NCBI GenBank assembly: GCA_963807015.1
Contig: CAWEAS010000002.1
Span: 62,001 to 126,000 of the forward strand
Direction: 5' to 3'
From: JAJPKK01 sp963807015
GTDB lineage: Bacteria; Pseudomonadota; Alphaproteobacteria; Rhizobiales; Xanthobacteraceae
Length of the DNA stretch: 64,000 nucleotides
The notes beneath the pieces were generated by a model. That model saw only the letters and a list, made by a program, of their open reading frames with translations. It did not search any database and was not told the DNA's origin. Positions 40,538 to 49,176 of this stretch are shown one piece after another. The translations under genes were made by a program, and so were the position numbers. Position 1 is the first letter of the stretch; each line of letters starts with the position of its first letter.

Positions 40538-42977
40538 TGCGTGTAGCGGGTACGGGCGGGCTGAATAGAAATCCCTGTACCTCGGTGCAACATTCAACTT
40601 TCAAAAGCTCAAGTTGTTCTCGGGTTTCGACGCCTTCGACCGCTGTCACGATATTGAGGCTACGTCCCAGCCCCACGATCGCACGGATGATCGCCATGCT
40701 GTCGGGGCGCAAGCCCAGATCGCGCACGAAGGAGCGATCGATTTTGATCTTGTCGAACGGAAAGCTGCGCAGATAGCTCAAACTCGAGTAGCCGGTCCCG
40801 AAATCGTCAAGGGAAATCCGCGCGCCGATCTCGCGGAGCCGATGGAGTGTGGCGAGATTGGCCTCCGTTTCGCTCAGCAGCACCGATTCGGTGATTTCAA
40901 GCTCCAGGCGGCCCGGGTTTAATCCTGAATGGGCGAGCGCGGTGACGACCGACTCCACCAAGCCCTTGGTGCGAAACTGAACCGGCGACAGATTGACTGC
41001 GACCTTGACGCTGTCCGGCCACTTCGTTGCCTCCACGCACGCGGTGCGAAGCACCCAATTGCTGAGCACAGAGATCAGGCCGATGTCCTCTGCGATGGGA
41101 ATGAATTCGTTGGGGGGGACCGCGCCACGCGTCGGATGATGCCACCGTAGCAGGGCCTCGAATGCGCAGACCTCGGACCTCACGAGATCCACAAGAGGCT
41201 GGTAGTAAAGCTCGAGCTCATCGTTGCCGAGCGCTTTCCGCAAATCCAGCTCCAAGCCACGCCGGGCCTGAATTTGGCGGTCCATTTCCGCTTCGAAAAA
41301 ATGAGCATCGCCGCGACCTGCCCCCTTCGCGCGATAGAGGGCCATATCGGCATTTCGCAGCAACGTCTCTGCGGTGTCGCCGTCAGCGGGACCAAGCGCC
41401 ATGCCGATGCTTGCGCCGATGACGATCTCCTGACCGTCGAGTTCATAAGGCCGGCTGACGACCTCGATGAGTTGGTGCGCCAGCATGTCGGCGTCGTTCG
41501 GTCCGGCGATCGGCCATTGGACGATGGAGAACTCGTCGCCGCCGAACCGCGCAATAAGGTCCGTGTCGCGGAGGCAAGCTTTCATGCGCTCTGCAGCCGC
41601 TCGGAGCAGCCTGTCGCCGATCGGATGACCGAGCGTGTCGTTCACCGTCTTGAAGTGGTCGAGATCAATGCAGTGAACGGCGAGACTTTCACCGTTGCAG
41701 CGAATGTGAGCAATCGCTTCGGTCAATCTCTCGTTAAACATCACGCGGTTGGCGAGGTTGGTCAGGCCGTCATGATGCGCCATGTGAGCGATCCGGGCCT
41801 CGGCCTGCTTTCGCTCGGTGACATCGAGGATCGTCGAGAGAATCGCACGTCGATCGCCAAAATTGACTTCGCGGCCGTAAGTCAAAACCTCAATTTCGCT
41901 ATGGTCGGCTTTGGTATGCCGCCATGTCCGATCCGACTTATGGAAATCCCTCACTGCTCGGGCAACCTCGCCCTGAAGTTCCCATTCGTCCCGCGGCCAT
42001 AGGTTGAACAGCGTCATGCTTTCGAATTGCTCACGGCTGTAGCCGTAATGGGCGACCGCCGCATCATTGACCTTGATGACCTTCAACGTTTCCGGTTCGT
42101 AGAGCCACATCGGCACCGGATTGCTCTCGAACAGCAACCGGAACGAAACTTCCCGTTGTTTGATGCCGCGAATATCGGTGAATGTCGCCGACAGAAGTTC
42201 GCCGACAGGGGTGATAGCGACGACTGCGCTGCCGTAGGGCGCGGCGATTTCGATTTGGCGGCGTGCGCCGTCAAGATGACTGGCGACGAACTGTTCGATG
42301 ATCGGCGCGGCAAAGAGGCCGCCGGCGGCTTCGGAGAGACGTTGCCATCGGAGATCGCTCTCACTCACCCGCAGCTGACGTGCCGCCGCGGCATTGCAGT
42401 CGATAATCCGAAAGTCGCTGATCTGTTCGGCGGCATCGCGAACCGCAGATAGGGCAATCATGCCCTCGTCTGTCGCGCGAAAGAGATTGCCGAGGAGGTT
42501 GAATTTGGCCCCGAACTCCCGGACGTAGACCGCAATTAGCGGAGCGCCCCACCGGCACGCCAGCGGCAGCGCGATGATCTCGAACGTCGATACGACGCCT
42601 TCGCGCGCTTGGTGGGCTCGCGAAGACACGGGTCCGCCGGCAACGAGTTCCCGTGAGATGAGGTCGATAATTGGCTTGGCGAAGTCACCGACAAGCGCGG
42701 TGACCGGCGTCCCCGCGACTTCGGCTCCGACCGCTTCCTTGAAGCGGCGACCGCCTCGCAAGAACCGGAAGCGTTCCGGCACATCGCCTTGGACGACAGC
42801 CAGATAGTCCGCAAGGCGACCTAAGCTGCCGAGCGCAACATCTTCATACGCCGGCAGCGCTCCATTGTTCGGGCGCGCTGCCTGCCATTTGCGCAGCAGA
42901 ATTGCAGAATCGAGACCCGATGACGCCGCTTCCGAATGTTCGGAAGTCGCAATTAATTGTTTTGCCGCCGCCGCCAT
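40491..42977 (-). CDS. PAS-GGDEF-EAL cyclic-di-GMP protein
   Basis: 828 residues from ATG 42977. N-terminal part (about 20-180) is a PAS_5-like sensory region (RKWQAARPNNGALP, FRFLRGGRRFKEAVG), followed by a PAS-like segment at about 185-275 and a clear PAS/PAC at about 280-390 ending DVTERKQAEARI. GGDEF domain with intact RFGGDEF (479-483) and EAL domain with intact EALLRW (607-611), ITESVLL and DDFGTGYSSLSYL; both activities may be retained. No membrane segment, so cytosolic. The 3' end overlaps the LLM gene on the other strand. The signal sensed is unknown. Confidence 0.93.
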   Translation of the reverse strand: MAAAAKQLIATSEHSEAASSGLDSAILLRKWQAARPNNGALPAYEDVALGSLGRLADYLAVVQGDVPERFRFLRGGRRFKEAVGAEVAGTPVTALVGDFAKPIIDLISRELVAGGPVSSRAHQAREGVVSTFEIIALPLACRWGAPLIAVYVREFGAKFNLLGNLFRATDEGMIALSAVRDAAEQISDFRIIDCNAAAARQLRVSESDLRWQRLSEAAGGLFAAPIIEQFVASHLDGARRQIEIAAPYGSAVVAITPVGELLSATFTDIRGIKQREVSFRLLFESNPVPMWLYEPETLKVIKVNDAAVAHYGYSREQFESMTLFNLWPRDEWELQGEVARAVRDFHKSDRTWRHTKADHSEIEVLTYGREVNFGDRRAILSTILDVTERKQAEARIAHMAHHDGLTNLANRVMFNERLTEAIAHIRCNGESLAVHCIDLDHFKTVNDTLGHPIGDRLLRAAAERMKACLRDTDLIARFGGDEFSIVQWPIAGPNDADMLAHQLIEVVSRPYELDGQEIVIGASIGMALGPADGDTAETLLRNADMALYRAKGAGRGDAHFFEAEMDRQIQARRGLELDLRKALGNDELELYYQPLVDLVRSEVCAFEALLRWHHPTRGAVPPNEFIPIAEDIGLISVLSNWVLRTACVEATKWPDSVKVAVNLSPVQFRTKGLVESVVTALAHSGLNPGRLELEITESVLLSETEANLATLHRLREIGARISLDDFGTGYSSLSYLRSFPFDKIKIDRSFVRDLGLRPDSMAIIRAIVGLGRSLNIVTAVEGVETREQLELLKVECCTEVQGFLFSPPVPATRITELLPRALPAAASA

Positions 42978-43247
42978 GTCGCATCCTGCGAACCGCTGCC
43001 CGTGTTGCAGCATTGCTTATGCGATTTGCCTAAAACGCACGTTAAGCTGCCGGTGCAAGATGTGATTGGCCGACTTGCCGACGCGCATATCCTGAACGAA
43101 AGCTTAGTCCGCGGGATGATCTCGACCGAAAGCGCCACCAATTCCGGTTGGATGACATGCCTTGACCGGGCAGCGACCTACTTACGGAAATTGAAATGTG
43201 TTCCACCACCGCAGCGGACCGCTGTCGGAGGTCGAAATTCACTCATG

Positions 43248-43787
43248 TCAGACGGGAATGCACAAAGCGTTCGGCACCAGCAGGTTGTCATATACGCAAT
43301 GCCGCTTTGCGAGCTTCAAGGCGCCGTCCAGTCGCCGGAATACATCGTAGTAGACGCCGACCTGGTGCAGCGTCGCATCGGGGCGATCGAACAAAACCTG
43401 CAGCACGACATAATTTGCCTGTGCGTTGATGGATCCGTCCTGCTCCTTACCCAGAACCACCTGATTGGCGATGAGGTGGCGTAGATAGCGGGGCGCGAAC
43501 ATCGATGTTTCTTTAAGCGCGAATGCCCGATCCCGGATCATCCGCTTGTTTTCGCAATAGATCAGGCCGACCGGAAGCTTGCGATCGAAATTCTCGCGCG
43601 AGAGGACGACATATTCCGCTTCATCGGTGAACATTTCGACCCAGTCGGAGAGACGCTGGTCGTCTAGCGCGGCGGCATAGGCTGCGTTGAATTTTTCAAT
43701 TTCATGATGCAACAAGAGCGAATCCATCCGGCTGTCTAACGAAGGCGCGGCGGCGGTCGCGTCTCGAATCATGACGCCGTCGGCCAT
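43248..43787 (-). CDS. Aromatic-ring-hydroxylating dioxygenase beta subunit
   Basis: Small structural subunit of a Rieske non-haem-iron oxygenase, 179 residues, NTF2-like fold. Motifs: HEIEKFNAAYAAALDDQRLS, WVEMFTDEAEYVV and the late KLAKRHCVYDNLLVPNAL. ATG 43787 lies one base after the alpha-subunit stop, showing coupling. The family assignment rests on this pairing as well as on the sequence. About 270 bases with no visible gene separate it from the GGDEF-EAL gene start. Confidence 0.9.
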   Translation of the reverse strand: MADGVMIRDATAAAPSLDSRMDSLLLHHEIEKFNAAYAAALDDQRLSDWVEMFTDEAEYVVLSRENFDRKLPVGLIYCENKRMIRDRAFALKETSMFAPRYLRHLIANQVVLGKEQDGSINAQANYVVLQVLFDRPDATLHQVGVYYDVFRRLDGALKLAKRHCVYDNLLVPNALCIPV

Positions 43788-43788
43788 G

Positions 43789-45045
43789 TCACAAGCCCAT
43801 CTCGGTTCGCCAGTACTTGTACATGGCACGTATGGCTGATTCCGAAATCAGGCTATCGCTCGTCCCAAGTTCGACGTTGGGATCTAGCATGACCAAATGC
43901 TCGCCGTTGGGGACGTGCCGCATGCCATCCTGGACGAACTTGATGGCCTCGTTGTCCTCGAGACCCAGGAATCCCGCCGGTCCCATCAGGTTTCCTTGGC
44001 GCAGCCGGTGCCGCGTCATCTCCTCATCGTCGCCCTCAAACCCGAACATCGTCCATTTCATGATGAACTCGTGTGGCCCGGTCGGCACGATCTGCCGCAC
44101 GCCGAGCGTGTTCATTTCGCGCTGGATGATCAGGTTGGGCCAGATGGTCGCCATGGTCACCGACCACGGGCTGTCGAATTCCTGGATGAAATCCATGAAG
44201 CGCGGCTCGGCGAGCGTCATGCCCTCCCTGTAGGCCCGCATTTCCTTTTTGGTGTCCGCGGCAACCGTTTTGGCATCCGACTTCGCCGACGCCATCACGC
44301 CATGCCGACCCTTGGGGTCCGCCAGCATCAGCGAGCGATTGCCCGCCACCATCAATCCGAATGTCACCAGAAAGGTGTGCAGCAGGGTCGCGTGATACGG
44401 GTCCTTGAGGTTCTCGTGATAGAGCTTCCAGTTCCCCGGCAACGTGTGCCGATAATAGCCGAGCAGCTTCGGCCGCCGTCCGTCGAAGGTCGCCTCGAAT
44501 TCCGCCAGCACCTCCGGTCCGAGATAATCCTGCAGCGATTCGATATCGTCCGCGTAGGACGCGAAGACGACGCCGCGATGCGCTGTGACATTAAGGCGGC
44601 GCGGTCCGTGGTCGGAGGCACGGAAATCAGCGGGCATGCCTCCTTTGCCGGCGACCCCGCGGCGAAATGGAACCCCGATCAAAGTGCCTTTCAGGTCGTA
44701 GGTCCACTGATGATAGGGACAGACGAATTCCGTGACGTTGCCGCTAAGCTCGCGGCAAAATTCGGCGGCGCGGTGGGAGCAGCGATTTTCGAAGACGCCG
44801 ATCGATCCGTCGGCCGCCCGCGCGACGATGACGGGTGTCGGTCCCACATTGGAGCGGATGTAGTCGCCCGGATTTGGTAGCTCGCACTCCAGGGCGACGT
44901 AGTTCCAGGTGCGCCCGTGAAAGATCCGCTCGACTTCGCGTTCGTAGATGGCCTGGTCCGTGTAAACCCAATCGGGAATCCGCGTGTAGCCCTCGGCCGG
45001 CCAGATGTATTCGTTCGAGAACGGACGCGAGGAATCCTCTTTCAT
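43789..45045 (-). CDS. Aromatic-ring-hydroxylating dioxygenase alpha subunit (Rieske)
   Basis: Catalytic subunit, 418 residues. Rieske cluster CSHR (C89, H91) and CPYH (C109, H112). The mononuclear iron site is in ENLKDPYHATLLHTF with D215, H218 and H223. The C-terminal half continues with IWPNLIIQREMNTLGVRQIV. It hydroxylates an aromatic ring or cleaves a C-N/C-S bond with O2; substrates of relatives include benzoate, salicylate, anthranilate and terephthalate. No ferredoxin or reductase gene is next to it. Start codon overlaps the stop of a five-codon upstream frame. Divergent from the ABM gene and transporter. Confidence 0.93.
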   Translation of the reverse strand: MKEDSSRPFSNEYIWPAEGYTRIPDWVYTDQAIYEREVERIFHGRTWNYVALECELPNPGDYIRSNVGPTPVIVARAADGSIGVFENRCSHRAAEFCRELSGNVTEFVCPYHQWTYDLKGTLIGVPFRRGVAGKGGMPADFRASDHGPRRLNVTAHRGVVFASYADDIESLQDYLGPEVLAEFEATFDGRRPKLLGYYRHTLPGNWKLYHENLKDPYHATLLHTFLVTFGLMVAGNRSLMLADPKGRHGVMASAKSDAKTVAADTKKEMRAYREGMTLAEPRFMDFIQEFDSPWSVTMATIWPNLIIQREMNTLGVRQIVPTGPHEFIMKWTMFGFEGDDEEMTRHRLRQGNLMGPAGFLGLEDNEAIKFVQDGMRHVPNGEHLVMLDPNVELGTSDSLISESAIRAMYKYWRTEMGL

Positions 45046-45070
45046 GTTGTCGTGTCCATGTTGTCGTGCC
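45042..45070 (-). promoter_or_regulatory. Five-codon upstream frame at the dioxygenase start (14-base duplication)
   Basis: On the minus strand AGGAGGG is followed nine bases later by ATG (45057-45059) which opens the frame M-D-T-T-T and ends in TGA (45042-45044) overlapping the alpha-subunit ATG (ATGA). The arrangement comes from a tandem duplication of about 14 bases containing CACGACAACATG. The alpha start itself is 23 bases from the Shine-Dalgarno site, too far for direct initiation, so coupling through the micro-frame is plausible. Confidence 0.55.
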
Positions 45071-45291
45071 CTCCTGCCGATGACGCAGCGGCGAACGCGG
45101 CTTCGATCGACACTCGTCCTGGCACCTCATTTGCATCCAGCATAGCGCGTTTCGCCAGATGAAATTAAGTCTTGGAGCAGAAGTTGACCTTGCCGGACCC
45201 AAAGATGCACGCGTTGTCGCGCCCGCGCGACCGCCAATTGCCCGCCTTAAGCCAGCGGTGTACGATCTCCACGTATCAGTGAGAGGACGCC

Positions 45292-45657
45292 ATGGCGCAA
45301 GAACCCCTCGCAAACAAGGGCAATTTCCTGCACATCTATGACTTTCGGGTCACTCCGGGAAAGGAAGCCGAATTCATTCGCCTGTTCGAAGAATTCGACT
45401 ATTCGGACGGCAATCCGATGCACAAGTCATCGGCTCAGGTGAAGGATGGCGTGCTCTGCCGCGACACGACCGACCCGCAGCGATTTTTTCTTATCGCCGA
45501 GTGGTCGGACATCGAGGAGCATGCGAAAATTCGCAAGATCCTCGCCAATGAGATCAAGCCCGAATTCATCAAGTACATCGAAGGCGGCAAATTCATCCCA
45601 AAATATGTTGAGGTGGTTTCGTCGACGCCGGACGAGATCCTGAAGAAAGCCGGGTGA
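45292..45657 (+). CDS. ABM-domain (antibiotic biosynthesis monooxygenase-like) protein
   Basis: 121-residue ferredoxin-like-fold protein. FLHIYDFRVTPGKEAEFIRL at the N-terminus and FFLIAEWSDIEEHAKI in the middle match the dimeric ABM fold (cofactor-less monooxygenases, haem-degrading and quinol monooxygenases). GAGAGGACGCC precedes the ATG. The next gene starts four bases after its stop, so it is in an operon with an ABC importer, and its position opposite the dioxygenase genes suggests it handles a hydroxylated ring product. Confidence 0.82.
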   Translation: MAQEPLANKGNFLHIYDFRVTPGKEAEFIRLFEEFDYSDGNPMHKSSAQVKDGVLCRDTTDPQRFFLIAEWSDIEEHAKIRKILANEIKPEFIKYIEGGKFIPKYVEVVSSTPDEILKKAG

Positions 45658-45661
45658 ACTC

Positions 45662-46738
45662 GTGCAATCAGACCTTGCTCCCGGCGATCGAACCCGAAGG
45701 CCTCCAACGTTGTTGCAGCGGCTCCGGATCAGAACTCTAACCGCCTTCCTCGTCTCTATCTTTGCCGTTTTTCAGGGCGCAGCGGCATTAGCCGCCGATC
45801 GCATCGCCGTTCGGCTCGATTGGACGCCATGGGGTTCGCATGGCGCATTCCATCTGGCGGCGGAAAAAGGCGTGTTCGCCAAGCATGGCCTGGATGTCAC
45901 CATCGATGACGGCAACGGGTCGGTGGCAACGGTGCAGATCGTCGGCAACGGCGAATATGACGTCGGCCACGCCGCGCTTGCACCGATGGCGATTGCGCGA
46001 TCGAAAGGCCTGCCGGTGACGGCGATTGCGGGCTTCGTGCGCAAGAACGATATCGGGCTCCTGGTCCCGAAAGACAGCGGCCTCAAAACCCCTGCCGATC
46101 TCAGGGGCAAAAAGATAGCGTTCACGGCCGGATCGCTGGAGACGCCGTTCATCGATCGTTTTCTCGCAGCCGGCAAGCTGACGCGCAACGATGTCGAATT
46201 GCTCAACGTTGATGCGGCCGGGAAGGCCGGCGCGTACATGTTCGGCCGGGCTGATGCCGCCTTCTCGTCGGTGCCGTTCTTTCTCGCCGTCGTGGCGACG
46301 CAACGTCCGTCGACGAGCATCGATTTCACCGACTACGGCCTTGAATTTCCGAGCTTCGGCCTGTTTGCGACCGAGAAGACGATTGCCGCAAAGCGCGACC
46401 AGTTGCGCCGATTCGTGAGCGTGGTCGCCGGCACTTGGACTTATATCCTCAACGGACATGAGGACGAGGCGGTCGCGGCGATCATCAAGGCGCGCCCGCA
46501 AGCGAAGCTCAACCCTGCCATTTTGCGCGAGCAGATCGAGAGCGTGAAGAAGTTCCTCTTCACTCCCGCGACCAAGGACAAGCCCTTTGGCACGATGGAC
46601 GCTTCCGACTGGACGTCCGCCATCCGGACGCTGTCCGAAGGCGGACTGGTGAATGGCAACGTCGATCCGTCGGCGGTCTTCACCAACGATTTCATCGATG
46701 GCGGCATTGTTGCCGCGATTGCCAGAGGTCCGCTCTGA
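45662..46738 (+). CDS. ABC transporter substrate-binding protein (NMT1/ThiY-like)
   Basis: Periplasmic binding protein, 358 residues from GTG 45662. N-terminal hydrophobic stretch LTAFLVSIFAVFQGAAALAA is the signal, preceded by about 25 charged residues, so a later start is possible but no other start is well placed. The fold is NMT1-type: VRLDWTPWGSHGAFHLAAEK, YDVGHAALAPMAIARSKG and DLRGKKIAFTAGSLETPFI. Relatives bind thiamine precursors, pyrimidines or aromatic acids. Transcribed with its ATPase and permease. Confidence 0.89.
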   Translation: MQSDLAPGDRTRRPPTLLQRLRIRTLTAFLVSIFAVFQGAAALAADRIAVRLDWTPWGSHGAFHLAAEKGVFAKHGLDVTIDDGNGSVATVQIVGNGEYDVGHAALAPMAIARSKGLPVTAIAGFVRKNDIGLLVPKDSGLKTPADLRGKKIAFTAGSLETPFIDRFLAAGKLTRNDVELLNVDAAGKAGAYMFGRADAAFSSVPFFLAVVATQRPSTSIDFTDYGLEFPSFGLFATEKTIAAKRDQLRRFVSVVAGTWTYILNGHEDEAVAAIIKARPQAKLNPAILREQIESVKKFLFTPATKDKPFGTMDASDWTSAIRTLSEGGLVNGNVDPSAVFTNDFIDGGIVAAIARGPL

Positions 46739-46746
46739 ACAACACC

Positions 46747-47508
46747 GTGATCGCTGCGTCGAACGTGGTGAAGCGGTTCGGGCGTGGTAGCGGCGTTACG
46801 GCTCTCGACGGAATTTCGTTCGACATAGCGCAGGGTGAGTTCGTCACCCTGCTTGGCCCAAGCGGATGCGGCAAGAGCACGCTGTTGCGTTGCTTTGCCG
46901 GGCTCGAACAGCCGACCAGCGGCACGCTTCTGATTGACGGACGCCCGGTCGATGGGCCGCCCGACCGGCTCGGCATGGCTTTCCAGCGCGATGCCCTGCT
47001 CGACTGGTTCAATGTGCTGGAGAACGTGCTGCTGCCGGCTGACTTTGCCGGCCATCGCAAGCAGGCCTATGAGCCGCGCGCCCGCGACCTGCTGAAGATG
47101 GTCGGGCTGGCCGATTTCGCGCATGCCTATCCGCGAGCGCTGTCCGGCGGGATGCGCCAGCGCGTCGCCATCAGCCGTGCGCTGCTGCTTGATCCGAGGC
47201 TATTGCTCATGGACGAGCCGTTCGGCGCGCTCGATGCCTTGACCCGCGACCAACTCAATATCGACTTTCATCGCCTGTGGGCGGAGCAGCAAATGACTGT
47301 CGTTTTCGTCACCCACAGCATCGCCGAGGCGGTGTTCTTATCGACAAGAATTTTGGTCATGAGCCCGCGGCCTGGCCGCCTGGTCGAAGACATCGCGGTG
47401 GACCTGCCGCGCGACCGCAAACTCGCGATCCGCGACACTTCGGAGTTTGCCGGATATGCACGGCGCATCCGCGCGCTGTTCGAGCGTATGGGTTTGATCC
47501 ATGACTAG
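46747..47508 (+). CDS. ABC transporter ATPase (SsuB/TauB-like)
   Basis: 253 residues, GTG start 46747, eight bases after the binding protein. Walker A GPSGCGKS (37-44), signature LSGGMRQR, Walker B LLLMDEPFGALDAL, H-loop FVTHSIAEAVFLS, all intact. The C-terminal tail with SPRPGRLVEDIAVDL is typical of nitrate/taurine-type importers. Its end overlaps the permease start by eight bases. Confidence 0.93.
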   Translation: MIAASNVVKRFGRGSGVTALDGISFDIAQGEFVTLLGPSGCGKSTLLRCFAGLEQPTSGTLLIDGRPVDGPPDRLGMAFQRDALLDWFNVLENVLLPADFAGHRKQAYEPRARDLLKMVGLADFAHAYPRALSGGMRQRVAISRALLLDPRLLLMDEPFGALDALTRDQLNIDFHRLWAEQQMTVVFVTHSIAEAVFLSTRILVMSPRPGRLVEDIAVDLPRDRKLAIRDTSEFAGYARRIRALFERMGLIHD

Positions 47509-48304
47509 AACGCGCAGCGCAATCAGCGCAGTCACGACCGCGCTCCAAAGCTCCTTGCTGCCGCTTTTCAGCGGCGTCGCGTTCCTGATCGTGTGGGAGG
47601 CTGCGTGCCGTCTTCTCGGCGTGCGCGCGATCCTGCTTCCGGCGCCGTCGCTTGTCCTGAAGGAGATCGCCGACTCGCCCGGGTGGTTCGCCGAACAAAC
47701 GGCCTATACGACCGGCATCACGCTCGCGGGCTTTGGCTTCGCGGCGCTGATCGGCTTCGTGTTCGCCGTGGTGATCGTCGAGTGGAAGGTGCTCGACCGC
47801 GCGCTGTTCCCGCTTTTCGTTGCCCTCAACAGTGTGCCGAAGGTCGCGCTCGCCCCGCTCTTCATCATCTGGTTCGGCACGGGAGCCGAACCAAAAATCG
47901 CCATCGCGTTTCTGATCGCGATCTTTGCCGTGGTGATCGACACCGCCCTCGGTCTCCGGTCGGTCCCGCCCGAGACGCTCGACCTGGCGCGCGTCCTGCG
48001 CGGGTCACGCTGGAAAGTGCTGCTGCGGATTCGCATCTTCTGCGCCATGCCGCATGTGTTCGCCGGCCTCAAGGTTGCGATGTCCCTCGCGCTTGTCGGC
48101 ACGATCGTGGGTGAGTTCGTGTCCTCGCAGCGCGGTCTCGGTTACGTGATCCTCAGTGCACAAGGGATGTTCGACACGCCGAGGGTTTTTGCCGCGCTCG
48201 TTATCCTTGCCGTGCTCGGCGTCGTCCTTCTCGGCGCCGTGAGCGCCGCCGAGCGCCTCGCGCTCCCGTGGCACTACACGTCTCAGGAGTTGGCAGAACG
48301 ATAG
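47501..48304 (+). CDS. ABC transporter permease (SsuC-like)
   Basis: 267 residues, six membrane segments. Docking loop PETLDLARVLRGSRWKVLLR and tail VGEFVSSQRGLGYVILSAQG. Completes the second NMT1-type importer (binding protein, ATPase, permease). Starts within the ATPase gene. No terminator is obvious in the roughly 200 bases before tRNA-Ser. Confidence 0.91.
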   Translation: MTRTRSAISAVTTALQSSLLPLFSGVAFLIVWEAACRLLGVRAILLPAPSLVLKEIADSPGWFAEQTAYTTGITLAGFGFAALIGFVFAVVIVEWKVLDRALFPLFVALNSVPKVALAPLFIIWFGTGAEPKIAIAFLIAIFAVVIDTALGLRSVPPETLDLARVLRGSRWKVLLRIRIFCAMPHVFAGLKVAMSLALVGTIVGEFVSSQRGLGYVILSAQGMFDTPRVFAALVILAVLGVVLLGAVSAAERLALPWHYTSQELAER

Positions 48305-48509
48305 CCGACGGCAGGGGGACTGCCGAGACAGCCCAGTCTCCTCCGGCCGCGATTGTTCGCGCGATCGGGATCGTTGGCTTGGCGGAAAGGCCTCGTTTCC
48401 GGTTGCCAAGGGCCTTCCAAACGGGCAAATAGGCGCCGCCATCTAATTTCGACAGCAGTGCGTTTCACATCGCCGTTTGATTGAATTAGTCCTTGTTTTT
48501 CAAGCTAAT

Positions 48510-48599
48510 GGAGAGGTGGCAGAGTGGTTGAATGCACCGCACTCGAAATGCGGCATACGGGCAACCGTATCGGGGGTTCGAATCCCCCCCTCTCCGCCA
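48510..48599 (+). tRNA. tRNA-Ser(CGA)
   Basis: Acceptor strands GGAGAGG and CCTCTCC pair fully, followed by discriminator G and encoded CCA (48597-48599). Anticodon loop ACTCGAAAT gives anticodon CGA. The long variable arm (ATACGGGCAACCGTAT) and GGTTCGAATCC T arm are present. 90 nt including CCA. A broken serine recombinase abuts its 3' end. Confidence 0.96.
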
Positions 48600-49071
48600 G
48601 TCCAGAACAGAACTGCGAACGCCGCCGGTAGCCGGCTTTGCGCCGGCCGCTGCGGCGAGCGTCTGAAGCAGATTGCTCTTCGAGCCGATGATGCGAACCT
48701 CACGATCCGCTACCTCGACGCGCTGAGCAAGCGCGCGGAGATGGTCGCGGCGATAGCCGCCGCCGTCGATCCTGATCCGGTCGCGCGCCGTTCTGGCGAA
48801 TCTCTGGACCATCTGCGGCGTGATGGCCTGGTGGGCTGATGCTTCCAGCATTGCGGCTGAAGTGGTCGCGGAAGAAGCGGCTGAACGAGTGGACGATCAC
48901 CCCGTCGAAGGGCGCGGGCTTCGACGTGCCCGCCTCGATCATGCGCTGGAACTCGGGCCTGCGGTCGGTGGTCGCCGACGCGCCGGGCTCCACATAGGTC
49001 TCGACGGTCTGGTAGCCGCGTGAGGCGCAATACGCTTCGCCGGCAAGCAGAATGGCCCATGATTGCGCCAC
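48600..49071 (-). pseudogene. Serine recombinase (resolvase/integrase) remnant at tRNA-Ser
   Basis: Two fragments in different frames. The upstream piece (49071 to about 48861) reads EAYCASRGYQTVETYVEPGA, then RRPEFQRMIEAG and FDGVIVHSFSRFFRDHF, part of the N-terminal catalytic domain of serine recombinases without its start or catalytic serine region. The downstream piece (48851 to 48600) reads MVQRFARTARDRIRIDGGGY, RRDHLRALAQRVEVADREV and IIGSKSNLLQTL, a recombinase C-terminus. The several hundred residues between are gone. The gene ends exactly against the tRNA 3' end, as in integrated elements. Non-functional. Confidence 0.82.
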
Positions 49072-49176
49072 GACGCGCCGGGGTTCACCTTGGTCACGGC
49101 GCTTCTCATCATTCCTCTTTCCGGCCCATTCTCGGCGGGCGGGCTTATTGACCGCCGCTGGTCCGGTGTTTGCCGC

